A DNA stretch of 64,000 bases. It comes from Tipula vernalis. Its lineage: Eukaryota > Arthropoda > Insecta > Diptera > Tipulidae. The notes below the pieces were generated by a model that saw only the letters and a list, made by a program, of their open reading frames with translations, searched no databases and was not told the origin of the DNA. Positions within the stretch are counted from its first letter, which is position 1. The number at the start of each line of letters is the position of its first letter. Both the position numbers and the translations under genes were made by a program. The DNA is taken from positions 308,059,236-308,123,235 of the forward strand of contig OY282560.1 of NCBI GenBank assembly GCA_958295665.1, written 5' to 3'. Positions 47,284-56,830 of this stretch are shown in pieces.

Positions 47284-48165
47284 AAACCTCTCTACAACGG
47301 ACATCGATGGGACCAAAAAGGTTGTCCATTGTAATGGGGTGTTGAACTGAGCATTTATGATTTTTTTTATTAAAATTTTCTTGGGATTCTAAAGAGTGTT
47401 TTTTTAAGCCCGATAGAACTTGAAATTGTAAAAAATAACACAAAAAATTAAATTGTAATGAAAATTTTTTTTTATTCGAAAGATCAATATGTACATGGCA
47501 TTAATATTTGAAAATGATTTCGGGCATATGGGCACCGCGGCTGTTCTTGACGAAAATGCATTCTGGACGTCCAATTTTGGGCCACTTTTTCGGGCACTGC
47601 TGGCCGTATGTCACGAATAACACGAACAATGCTGGCCTCTAAGGCGTCAATTGTTGCTGGTTTATCAACATAAACCAGTGACTTCACGTAGCCCCACAGG
47701 AAATAATCGAGAGCTTGGAGGCCAATTGACAGGTCCATTTCACGTATCGCCAAATTTTGATTTTAATAAGTCGATGAACGTCGTTGAAACCAAATCTCGT
47801 TCGGATTAATGTTATCCATATTTGTAGTGGACGGACAGAGCCCCAATTCCTGCGAATGACGACGAATCGCTAAATTTGGATCTTCTTCCACACTTTCGTT
47901 TACAAAGGCGATATTCTCTTCAGTACGCACATTGCTTCGACGTGTTGATGTTATTGCATCCTCTAGAGAGTATGTGGTACGAAATCTATCCACAGTTCGA
48001 CGGATAGCTTGCTCAGATGAACGATTATGTGCGCCATAAAAATCACGAAGTCGTCTAGTTGCGAGAATCGACGACTGATTTTCAAAGTAAATTTTAATAA
48101 TTTCGTAGCGTTCTTCAACCGTGAGTCTACTCATGATGATTTGCCAGAGTATACTGAGATCTGCC
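47284..48165 (-). mobile_element. mariner/Tc1-like element remnant
   Basis: The possible left terminus AAACCTCTCTACAACGGACA begins at about 47284. The right terminus is absent because BEL2 starts at 48166 and the continuation is not found beyond BEL2. Contains an internally deleted transposase. Confidence 0.65.
47484..48135 (-). pseudogene. mariner/Tc1-like transposase, internally deleted
   Basis: The N-terminal part (start Met at 48135) has the paired helix-turn-helix DNA-binding region typical of the family (LTVEERYEIIKIYFENQSS...; RTVDRF). It then jumps to NPNEIWFQ, close to the second catalytic block, and is out of frame soon after. A second frame (47753-47484) has the third block ALDYFLWGYVKSLVY and a C-terminal tail. 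Most of the catalytic domain is gone, so this is a dead copy. Confidence 0.8.
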
Positions 48166-48708
48166 TGTTCGGGAAACCACCCATAACAAACCGTAATACT
48201 AATAACAATCAAGTAAGTGATCTTGCACCTATCCTATTTCCCTAATAACCTCGAGTTGACCCGAGTACTTGGTCTAACCCACCTTAACCACATATATTGC
48301 ACCGCATATACTGCTTGATTGTTTGTTCATCAGGTGCATTGATTATGGATCACCAGACTGTCATCCATGGCACCTACCGGACGGTAGCCATAATATTATA
48401 TTATACCAATTAAAATGAATTTTTTGTAATAGTGTCTTCACTATTGGTACTTATTTGTGTGCTACTGTATTACCAGTTGTTATATCAAATTATGTATTAA
48501 TATTTATATGTATTAGTTTAAAAATAAATAAAAATATTGTATACGAATAAAAGAGTCAGTCGCTAAAAGTTTCTTGACGTGAATTACTGTCAATAATAAA
48601 AATAAAAAAAAATAAATTTGTTTTATAAAATATTAATCTAAATAAAATCATGCAGGTGTGGTTTATTTTTTGGACATTTTGATTTTTTCAACCTTACCAT
48701 TCCAAACA
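48166..48708 (+). repeat. BEL2 5' LTR
   Basis: Begins TGTTCGGG and ends CCAAACA just before the primer-binding site. The edge is chosen by analogy with BEL1, where the LTR abuts TGGTGCCGA. Confidence 0.85.
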
Positions 48709-49445
48709 TTGGTGCCGAAAACCCGGGAGAGCGTGATAATAAATTATTTTGGCAAATAAGCTTATTTATTTGGTTGCGCTTAAATCCATAGAGATAAGTA
48801 TATTTCTATTACTATATTTTTTATTTTTATTTTTTTTTGTGTTACCAAGTACCGGTGACATTAATTTATGGTGCCCGAGCAAGGACGATTAATTTAACGT
48901 ACGATAGTGTTTTTAAAAACAAAGAGCCGTTGTATAAAACCAACTATTTTTATTATTTTGCCGAAACTTTCAGCTCTATAAGCATTTTGGGCGAAACCAC
49001 CAATGGTGGCGTCAATTCAACGAGCAAAGAAACCGAGTTACCGAATTGTTTTTTGTTTTAATTAAAGTTACCACGTTGTCGTACGGTACTAATCGAGTGC
49101 TGCTAAACCAAACCGTTATTCATTAATTAAAGTTACCACGTTGTCGTACGGTACTAATCGAGTGCTGCTAAACCAAACCGTTATTCATTGATTAAATACC
49201 ACGTTATCAGGTGGTAGTAATCGAATCGTGATTTTTGAGTGATTTGAATAAAGTGATTTCTGAGATAAATAACCTGGCTGTAGTGTTGTGAAAGAAACCA
49301 AACATTTATATCTTCATGTCCATTTACCACTTTGAAATATTGAGATAAAACCTATCCGTTAGTTTTCCACGAGTTTATCTACATTTCGGGAGTGTTGTAA
49401 TCAGCTTAAGTTATCGTGAATTAACGCATTCAAGCACCTATCAAA
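48709..49445 (+). other. BEL2 leader with a 65-bp tandem duplication
   Basis: Primer-binding site at 48710. The segment 49061-49125 is repeated exactly at 49126-49190 (GTTACCACGTTGTCGTACGG...), and a degenerate third partial copy follows (TACCACGTTATCAGGTGG). It is the untranslated region of the gag-pol RNA. Confidence 0.85.
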
Positions 49446-52400
49446 ATGGCGGAAGGTCTTCAAAGGCGACGATCAAATCTGAAGGGTTCACTGACCAAAA
49501 TGACGACCTACGTCTCAAAACTAAATGAGGATAATGCTGACATCGATGAGCTGAAAATTCGTTTGAAACGCGCTGATGAATTACTCAAGGAATTCACCCA
49601 CATTGAAGACCAAATATTTCAAATAGACCCCGGAGCAGAATCCAATTATGAAGAGTTCGAGGACAAATATTATTCCCTCATGGCCAATTTGAATAAATGG
49701 ATCCGCCAACTTAATTTAAATCAAGGCAATTATTCGATCGCTGGAAACGAGCAGCAGAGCAACAATTTAGATTCGAGCAGAGCCCCTAGTGGCGAAGTGA
49801 AATTACCACGAATTAATATTCCTATTTTTAGTGGTGATTTCACGGAATGGCAATCATTCTATGACCTTTTCCTGTCCAGTATACACGATAACCCAACGCT
49901 GAATCCGGCCAAAAAGTTTCAATATCTAAAGGGTTACTTAAAGGGCGAAGCAGCAAATTTGGTGAAACATTCCACGATCACCGACTCCAATTACCTGGAT
50001 GCCTTGAACCGACTTAAAGAAACCTATGATCGGAAAAAAATTATAATGAATACTTTCATCGGAAGGTTTACCAATCATGCGAGAATCCGTACACCCACAG
50101 CTGATAATATTCAGAAATTAATGTTCGTTGAAGATGAAGTAGTACGAGGACTAAAAGCCATGGGTCCATTAGCAGAAGCCCGAGATCCCTGGCTAATTTA
50201 TCTAATGAAAGACAAGCTCGATGACGAAACAAAGGACCAATGGGCTCGACAAACAACAGCGAACGAGTTTCCTACTTTTGATGAATTTTTAAAATTTCTC
50301 CGGTCGAGAGCAGATGCTTTACGAGAAAGACTACAAGATGGGCATACCAAATCGTCATTATCACAACCAACGCAGTCGTCGTATCCAAAACCAGTCAAAT
50401 CATTCGTTTCAACCACCTTGTCATGTCCAGTGTGCAAATGCAACGACCACCTACTATTTCAATGCGAAAGGTTCAAGGAAATGCCGGTCGAAGGGCGTCG
50501 CAATTTAGTTAAATCGCAAAATCGTTGCTTTAATTGCATGAGTGACTCCCACATGATTAACCGTTGTAAGAGCAAAAAGAAGTGTCACCACTGTCCGAAG
50601 CGCCATAATTCACTTCTCCATTTGGACACTGAAAAGATTCAGCCAGAACCTACGAACTCAAACCCGGATCAAACCCAACCATCTACCGTTGCGTGTGCTT
50701 GTTCCACCAACCTACGGCCGACAGACGATTATTCACCGAGAATGAGTTCCGTGTTGCCTACCGCTTTAATCCGAGTTAAAGATGAATATGGGCAGTATCA
50801 ATATTGTAAAGTTCTTCTTGACACGGGATCAGAAACCTCCTTTGTCTCAGAGGCATGCGCACAACGTTTGGCGTTAAAACGTAGTCATGCTAAGATTGCT
50901 GTTCAGGGACTCGGACAAATAAGCGCTGGACATACAAAGGGCGTTATTACCTTACAAATTATACCGCATTTTACATCAGAAATTAAGCTCACGTTAAACG
51001 CTTTTATTTTACCTCGGATTACCTCTATAACCAACCAATTGGCATCTGTTTCACTAAATCAAAGCACTATTAATAAATTACAATTAGCAGATCCACAGTT
51101 TTACGAGGCCAGCAAAATCGACATTTTAATCGGAGCGGATAAGTTTTTCTCTATTCTGTCCGAAGGTTTGTTAGAAGATTCGGATGGTAACACAATTGCC
51201 CATAATACCAAATTGGGTTGGATCGTCGCCGGCAGTTTTCGAAACATCAACCAAATCAATACTGCAATTGTGTCGCTTCCGTGCGAACTCGATCTCGACC
51301 GGACACTTCGAAGACTATGGGAAATTGAAGAGCCACCATCTGAGCTCCGAGTGTGTCAATCGCATGAAATTTGTGAAAAATTTTTTATTTCAACCACTGA
51401 CCGAGATTCCGATGGCAAATTTATCGTAAGACTGCCGTTCGATCCCAATCCAGTACCACTTGGAGAATCATTTTGTGTGGCGAGAAACCGACTATTGGCA
51501 ATGGAACGACGCTTTCAACGGGAACCAAACTTTTATCGCCTTTACCAGGAATTTCTGAATGAATATCTCCACCTCGGCCACATGAAAGAGATCCAACGAC
51601 CGTCATCAACTAATTGTAGTTACTACTTGCCACACCACGGAGTCTTAAAGGCCGACAGTACGACCACCAAATTAAGAGTGGTATTCGACGGTTCCGCAAA
51701 AACCACTACCGGAAACGCTTTGAACGAGACATTGCTAGTCGGTCCTACGGTGCAAAATAGTCTGTACAACATCCTGCTTATGTTCCGAATGCATCAATTC
51801 GTTTTTTGTGCAGACGTCGAAAAAATGTACCGACAGATCTGGATTCACGAGGATGATCGGAAATTTCAATTGATTCTATGGCGCGCAAATCCGGACGAGC
51901 CTATCCGTCACTATCAATTAAACACCGTCACGTATGGGCTGTCGTCATCACCGTATTTGGCCACTCGGGTTTTGCAGCAACTAGCTATTGACAACAAAAC
52001 CAAATTCCCAAGGGCCTCAAAGGCTATAACATCGAATATGTATATCGATGATCTTATGACGGGTGCCAATTCTCTCGCGGACGCCATAGCATTGAAAAGA
52101 GACATCCAGGAAGTTTTATCGAGTGCGAAATTACACTTGCGTAAATGGGCATCAAATTCCCAGGATTTATTAGAAGACAAATCAGCCGCACAAGTTACCA
52201 TGGAATTTACCGAACATTCAGAGACCCAGAAAGTATTGGGTTTAAGATGGAATCCTGAAACCGATCGATTCTCATTTAGAGTAAATTTACCTGATGAACC
52301 ACCACGAACGCGTCGTAAAATCCTCTCGGAAGCCAGTCGAATATTTGATCCGTTGGGGGTTTTAGCTCCCTTTGTCATCCGCATAAAAATTATGTTTCAA

Positions 52401-54659
52401 CGGCTGTGGCTAATAAATTTAGATTGGGATGAGGATATACCGTCCGAAATACAAGCACAATGGCTACAACTTCGAGAAAGCTTTTCCCATCTGCAGGATA
52501 TATCAGTTCCAAGATGGCTTCACACTAGTGAGAAAGAGATGATACTTCATGGGTTCTGCGATGCCAGTGAGCAGGCCTATGCCGCAGCTATATATATTCG
52601 AACCATCGATGACATGGGAAAGATAAGAACCTCGCTCGTAACGGCAAAAACCAAGGTTGCACCGATCAAATCCATCACACTGCCGAGACTTGAATTATGT
52701 GGTGCCGTTCTTCTCACCAAACTGATGATTCCGGTAGCCAAAACATTAAATATTCCAACCGATAACCTGTATGCGTGGACGGATTCAACCATAGTACTAG
52801 ATTGGTTATCAGCACCACCCAGACAATGGGAATGTTTCATTAGTAATCGGACTAGTCAAATCCAGACTCAGATACCCCGGCATAAATGGCAACATGTGCC
52901 AACTAAACAGAATCCTGCTGACTGTGCCACGAGAGGACTCAGTCCAACTGAGTTAAAAAATCACCCTTTGTGGTGGACTGGCCCAAATTGGTTGTCGATG
53001 ACTCAAGATAGCTGGCCATCATATAAGCAAAGGTCACCTCTCACGACCATAGAAAAACGAAGCCGATATATGCTAACTTTGACCGCAATTACTGAAGCTA
53101 AATCATGTCTCATTGACCAGCTATGCGAGCGGTACTCAGACTTCGATAAAATTTGCTTCGTGCTCGCTTTTATTCGTCGCTTTATTGGGAATTGTCGAGC
53201 CAAACGCCATGGTAATCAAAAAATCGGTGGACTTGAACGATCAGAATATTTTGAAGCAAGAAATGAAGTTTTCCGCCGAATTCAAGCAGCACACTTCGAA
53301 GCTGAATTGAAAACTATGCGCACTGACCATTCACTACCGCCAAAAAGTAAATTGAAATATCTTTCGCCCTTTATTGATAGCCAGAAGGGAGACCAGTTAC
53401 TTCGAATCGACGGTCGAATTGGGAAATCATCCGCGCCTTACATCACCAAACATCCAATTATACTGCCTGGAGAATCCGAGACGGTACGGAAGCTTGTGCA
53501 TCAGTTACACATCAGATATCTCCACTGCGGCCAGTCACAATTAATCGGTCTTCTCCGTACACAATATTGGATCATTGGTGCTACCAAACTTGTTAAATCC
53601 GTCATACATCACTGCATCAATTGTGTTAAACGTCAACCTCGACTCTTAACTCAACAAATGGGTGAACTACCAGCAGAACGTGTGCAAATGGCAAGACCTT
53701 TCCAAAAGGTAGGATTAGACTTTGCTGGACCACTTAAAACATACGCTGTCCGAGGAAGAGGACAACGAACGCACAAAACCTATGTCTGCATCTTTGTATG
53801 TTTATCCATAAAAGCAATTCACATCGAACTGGTGAATGACTTGACCACCGAGTCTTTTTTGGGAGCACTCAAAAGATTTATGGCACGGCGAGGAATATGT
53901 AGTGATATATTCTCTGATAACGCTTCCAATTTTAAGGGGGCAAAAACCCAATTAAACGAATTAAACCAATTTTTCCAACAAAATTTACAATTAATTTCTT
54001 CGTCTATTTTTAGAATGTACAAGGTGAAGTGGCACTTTATACCACCAAATTCACCCCACTTTGGAGGATTGTGGGAGGCCGCTGTGAAATCAGCAAAAAT
54101 TCAAATGTACCGAGTCATTGGCGACCACATTCTCACCCACGAAGAATTACACACACTTATGACCCAGATCGAAAGTATACTCAACGCCCGACCAATATGT
54201 CAACTTGCGGACGATCAACTGGATATGTTGACACCGTCTCATTTTTTGATCAGTCATCCAGTCACCAACATCCCTGAACCGGAATTAATTACCACCCCAA
54301 GCAATCGGTTGTCCCGATGGCAACTCGTCCAAAAGCTAACCCAACATTTCTGGAAAAGATGGTACCAGGAGTACTTAACATCTCTTCAGCCTCGGGCAAA
54401 ATGGCCAACGAGACAACCAAATATCCGCCTGGACAGCTTAGTTATCATCAAAGAAGCCAATCCCATCACCAATCAATACACTATCGGACGCATAGTGAAA
54501 ATTCATCCTGGGACCGATGGATTAATTCGGGTGGTTACAATAAAAACTGCACTCGGGGAATTCATCAGACCAATACATAAGCTGGCCGTGCTCCCAATTG
54601 AACTCTTCGATGTTCAAGGGGGCCGGGATGTTCGGGAAACCACCCATAACAAACCGTAA
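49446..54659 (+). CDS. gag-pol: BEL2 gag-pol polyprotein (1737 aa, intact)
   Basis: Single open frame, start in good context (AAAATGGCG). Domains in order: N-terminal coiled helix (1-90); DUF1759 capsid region (about 115-265; LPRINIPIFSGDFTEWQSF); Cys/His zinc region (about 326-390; CPVCKCNDH, CFNCMSDSH); DUF1758 aspartic protease (LLDTGSETS, about 456); reverse transcriptase (DGSAKTTTGNALNE; YIDD about 863); RNase H (CDASEQAYA about 1038; TDSTIVLDWL); integrase with zinc residues and DDE in LDFAGP (about 1424), FSDNAS (about 1489) and GLWEAA (about 1541); and a C-terminal DUF5641-like tail. The last nine or so codons lie inside the 3' LTR. All catalytic motifs are present, so the copy could be active apart from its damaged 3' LTR end. 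Confidence 0.96.
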   Translation: MAEGLQRRRSNLKGSLTKMTTYVSKLNEDNADIDELKIRLKRADELLKEFTHIEDQIFQIDPGAESNYEEFEDKYYSLMANLNKWIRQLNLNQGNYSIAGNEQQSNNLDSSRAPSGEVKLPRINIPIFSGDFTEWQSFYDLFLSSIHDNPTLNPAKKFQYLKGYLKGEAANLVKHSTITDSNYLDALNRLKETYDRKKIIMNTFIGRFTNHARIRTPTADNIQKLMFVEDEVVRGLKAMGPLAEARDPWLIYLMKDKLDDETKDQWARQTTANEFPTFDEFLKFLRSRADALRERLQDGHTKSSLSQPTQSSYPKPVKSFVSTTLSCPVCKCNDHLLFQCERFKEMPVEGRRNLVKSQNRCFNCMSDSHMINRCKSKKKCHHCPKRHNSLLHLDTEKIQPEPTNSNPDQTQPSTVACACSTNLRPTDDYSPRMSSVLPTALIRVKDEYGQYQYCKVLLDTGSETSFVSEACAQRLALKRSHAKIAVQGLGQISAGHTKGVITLQIIPHFTSEIKLTLNAFILPRITSITNQLASVSLNQSTINKLQLADPQFYEASKIDILIGADKFFSILSEGLLEDSDGNTIAHNTKLGWIVAGSFRNINQINTAIVSLPCELDLDRTLRRLWEIEEPPSELRVCQSHEICEKFFISTTDRDSDGKFIVRLPFDPNPVPLGESFCVARNRLLAMERRFQREPNFYRLYQEFLNEYLHLGHMKEIQRPSSTNCSYYLPHHGVLKADSTTTKLRVVFDGSAKTTTGNALNETLLVGPTVQNSLYNILLMFRMHQFVFCADVEKMYRQIWIHEDDRKFQLILWRANPDEPIRHYQLNTVTYGLSSSPYLATRVLQQLAIDNKTKFPRASKAITSNMYIDDLMTGANSLADAIALKRDIQEVLSSAKLHLRKWASNSQDLLEDKSAAQVTMEFTEHSETQKVLGLRWNPETDRFSFRVNLPDEPPRTRRKILSEASRIFDPLGVLAPFVIRIKIMFQRLWLINLDWDEDIPSEIQAQWLQLRESFSHLQDISVPRWLHTSEKEMILHGFCDASEQAYAAAIYIRTIDDMGKIRTSLVTAKTKVAPIKSITLPRLELCGAVLLTKLMIPVAKTLNIPTDNLYAWTDSTIVLDWLSAPPRQWECFISNRTSQIQTQIPRHKWQHVPTKQNPADCATRGLSPTELKNHPLWWTGPNWLSMTQDSWPSYKQRSPLTTIEKRSRYMLTLTAITEAKSCLIDQLCERYSDFDKICFVLAFIRRFIGNCRAKRHGNQKIGGLERSEYFEARNEVFRRIQAAHFEAELKTMRTDHSLPPKSKLKYLSPFIDSQKGDQLLRIDGRIGKSSAPYITKHPIILPGESETVRKLVHQLHIRYLHCGQSQLIGLLRTQYWIIGATKLVKSVIHHCINCVKRQPRLLTQQMGELPAERVQMARPFQKVGLDFAGPLKTYAVRGRGQRTHKTYVCIFVCLSIKAIHIELVNDLTTESFLGALKRFMARRGICSDIFSDNASNFKGAKTQLNELNQFFQQNLQLISSSIFRMYKVKWHFIPPNSPHFGGLWEAAVKSAKIQMYRVIGDHILTHEELHTLMTQIESILNARPICQLADDQLDMLTPSHFLISHPVTNIPEPELITTPSNRLSRWQLVQKLTQHFWKRWYQEYLTSLQPRAKWPTRQPNIRLDSLVIIKEANPITNQYTIGRIVKIHPGTDGLIRVVTIKTALGEFIRPIHKLAVLPIELFDVQGGRDVRETTHNKP

Positions 54660-55156
54660 TACTAATAACAATCAAGTAAGTGATCTTGCACCTATCCTAT
54701 TTCCCTAATAACCTCGAGTTGACCCGAGTACTTGGTCTAACCCACCTTAACCACATATATTGCACCGCATATACTGCTTGATTGTTTGTTCATCAGGTGC
54801 ATTGATTATGGATCACCAGACTGTCATCCATGGCACCTACCGGACGGTAGCCATAATATTATATTATACCAATTAAAATGAATTTTTTGTAATAGTGTCT
54901 TCACTATTGGTACTTATTTGTGTGCTACTGTATTACCAGTTGTTATATCAAATTATGTATTAATATTTATATGTACATATTAGTTTAAAAATAAATAAAA
55001 ATATTGTATACGAATAAAAGAGTCAGTCGCTAAAAGTTTCTTGACGTGAATTACTGTCAATAATAAAAATAAAAAAAAATAAATTTGTTTTATAAAATAT
55101 TAATCTAAATAAAATCATGCAGGTGTGGTTTATTTTTTGGACATTTTGATTTTTTC
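54629..55156 (+). repeat. BEL2 3' LTR, 3' end truncated
   Basis: Near-identical to 48166-48689 and then diverges abruptly at GATTTTTTC. The final 19 bases of the 5' LTR are absent here. Confidence 0.9.
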
Positions 55157-55740
55157 TATTTTTTTTATTTCTTATCCGATTTTGGTGAAATTCAGCACGC
55201 ACTATAGAAATGGGATTCTAAAATGATTTTTAGATAAAGTTCTGGAATAAGGCCAATTAGGAAGGAACTTGGCCATTTCTTATCTGATATTGATGAAATT
55301 CAGCATGTACGAAGCAAATGGGATTCTAAAATGTTTTTTGGATGCAGTTCTGGAATATGGCCAAGTATAATGGAACTTGCCTAGTTCTCAACCAAATATG
55401 ATGTAATTTGACATGTGCGTTGCAAATGGGATTCTAAAACGATTTGTAGATGAAGTTCTGGAATTTCACCAAGTATGATCGAACTTGCCTAGTTCTCAAC
55501 CGATTATGATTAAATTATACATTTGCGTTGCAAATGGGTTTCTCAAATGATTTTTGTTTGAAGTTCTGTAATAGTTCCAAGTATGACGAAACTTGCATAT
55601 TTCCCAACCGATTATTATGAAATTCGACATGTGCGTTGAAAATGGGATTCTTAAATGATTTATAAAAAAGTCATTGAATACATCGAATAACCATTTTTGT
55701 ATATCATTTCCAACGCACATATCTTAATCGTTTAAGGAAT
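55157..55740 (+). repeat. 108-bp tandem array, first orientation (about 5 copies)
   Basis: The unit contains GAAATTCAGCAYG...ATGGGATTCTAAAATGATTTTT...GTTCTGGAATA...GGCCA. Copies start near 55190, 55297, 55405, 55513 and 55620. The outer copies are the best conserved and the inner ones are degenerate. Confidence 0.9.
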
Positions 55741-56620
55741 AGGCAAGTTCCATCATACTTGGCCATATTCCAGAACTTCATCCAAAAAGCATGTTAGAAT
55801 CCCATTTCAATCGCAAGTGCCAAATTTCACTAAAACCGATTAAGGAATAGCCAAGTTCCTTACTAATTGGCCATATTCCAAAACTTCGTCTAAAAGTTAT
55901 TTTAGAATTCCATTTCAATCGTGCATGCTGAATTTCATCAATATCGGATAAGAAATTACTAAGTTCCTTCCTAATTGGCCATATTCCAGAACTTTCTCTA
56001 AAAATCATTTTAGAATCTCATTTTCATCGTGCATTCTGAATTTCATCAATAGCGGATAAGAAATGGCCAAGTTTCCTAGTAATTGGCCATATACCAGAAC
56101 TTCCTCTAAAAATCATGTAAGAATCCCATTTTCATATTGCATGCTGAATTTCATTAATATCGGATAAAATATGGCCAAGTTCCCTCCTAAGTGGCCATAT
56201 CCCAGAACTTTATCTAAAAATCATTTTAGAATCCCATTTCCATCGTGCGTGCTGAATTTCACCAAAATCGGATAAGAAATGGCCAAGTTCCTTCCTAATT
56301 GGCCATATTCCAGAACTTTATCTAAAAATCATTTTAGAATCCCATTTCAATCGTGCTTGCTGAATTTCATCAATATCGGATAAGAAATTACCAAGTTCCT
56401 TCCTAATTGGCCATATTCCAGAACTTTATCTAAAAATCATTTTAGAATCCCATTTCTATCGTGCATTCTGAATTTCATCAATATCGGATAAGAAATGGCC
56501 AAGTTTCCTCCTAATTGGCCATATACCAGAACTTCCTCTAAAAATCATTTTAGAATCTCATTTCCATCGTGCATGCTGAATTTCATCAAAATCGGATAAG
56601 AAATGGCCAAGTTCCAAACA
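55741..56620 (-). repeat. 108-bp tandem array, inverted orientation (about 8 copies)
   Basis: Same unit inverted, at about 55927, 56037, 56142, 56250, 56359, 56467 and 56575. With the preceding block it forms a large palindrome centred near 55740. Short minus-strand open frames here are repeat by-products. Confidence 0.92.
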
Positions 56621-56827
56621 AATGTCTTATATTTACATATCTGCCAAGTAAATGTTTTATGTATACATATGAATACATATATGCCAAGTAAATACATATC
56701 TCTATAATCTCACATTCAAATTGAAGTGATTTCGATATCGATTATTTCATAATAGATATTTTCGATGTCATCGAAACTTGCGAGATTATCGGAAAAAAAC
56801 GCTATCGAAAATTTCATAATAGGGCCC
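56621..56827. repeat. right terminal region of the 27-kb element
   Basis: ACATAT-type repeats at 56640-56700. Then a degenerate inner copy of the terminus (CTATTATGAAATAATCGAT on the minus strand, about 56734-56752), then the true terminus ending GGGCCC at 56827. Confidence 0.75.
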
Positions 56828-56830
56828 CTG

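Larger units (their letters stand above)
48166..55156 (+). mobile_element. BEL2: intact, young BEL/Pao LTR retrotransposon
   Basis: The 5' LTR is 48166-48708. The 3' LTR starts at 54629 and matches it almost perfectly to 55156; the clearest difference is a 4-bp indel in TATATGTACATATTAG. The last 19 or so bases of the 3' LTR are missing and replaced by the 108-bp array. Primer-binding site TGGTGCCGAAAACCCGGGAG at 48710; polypurine tract AAGGGGGCCGGGA before 54629. One uninterrupted gag-pol frame. No target duplication can be seen. Confidence 0.94.
29831..56827. mobile_element. 27-kb terminal-inverted-repeat element containing satellite arrays
   Basis: The termini begin GGGCCCTATTATGAAA and are identical for 28 bases at both ends, then similar through a T-run and TCGAT motifs. 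The 3-bp duplication CTG flanks them (29828-29830 and 56828-56830). Removing the insert with one CTG makes the interrupted integrase reading frame continuous, which independently confirms the ends. Contents: subterminal repeats, a 125-bp satellite in two orientations, a mariner-like remnant, BEL2 and a 108-bp array. No transposase of its own was found, so it would depend on another element. The superfamily is undetermined. Confidence 0.85.

Noticed and set aside
50068..54580. ORFs of 62-156 aa on both strands within BEL2
   Set aside because: Out-of-frame shadows of the 1737-aa polyprotein.
55496..56008. Minus-strand ORFs of 74-76 aa
   Set aside because: By-products of the 108-bp repeat; peptide repeats follow the DNA unit.
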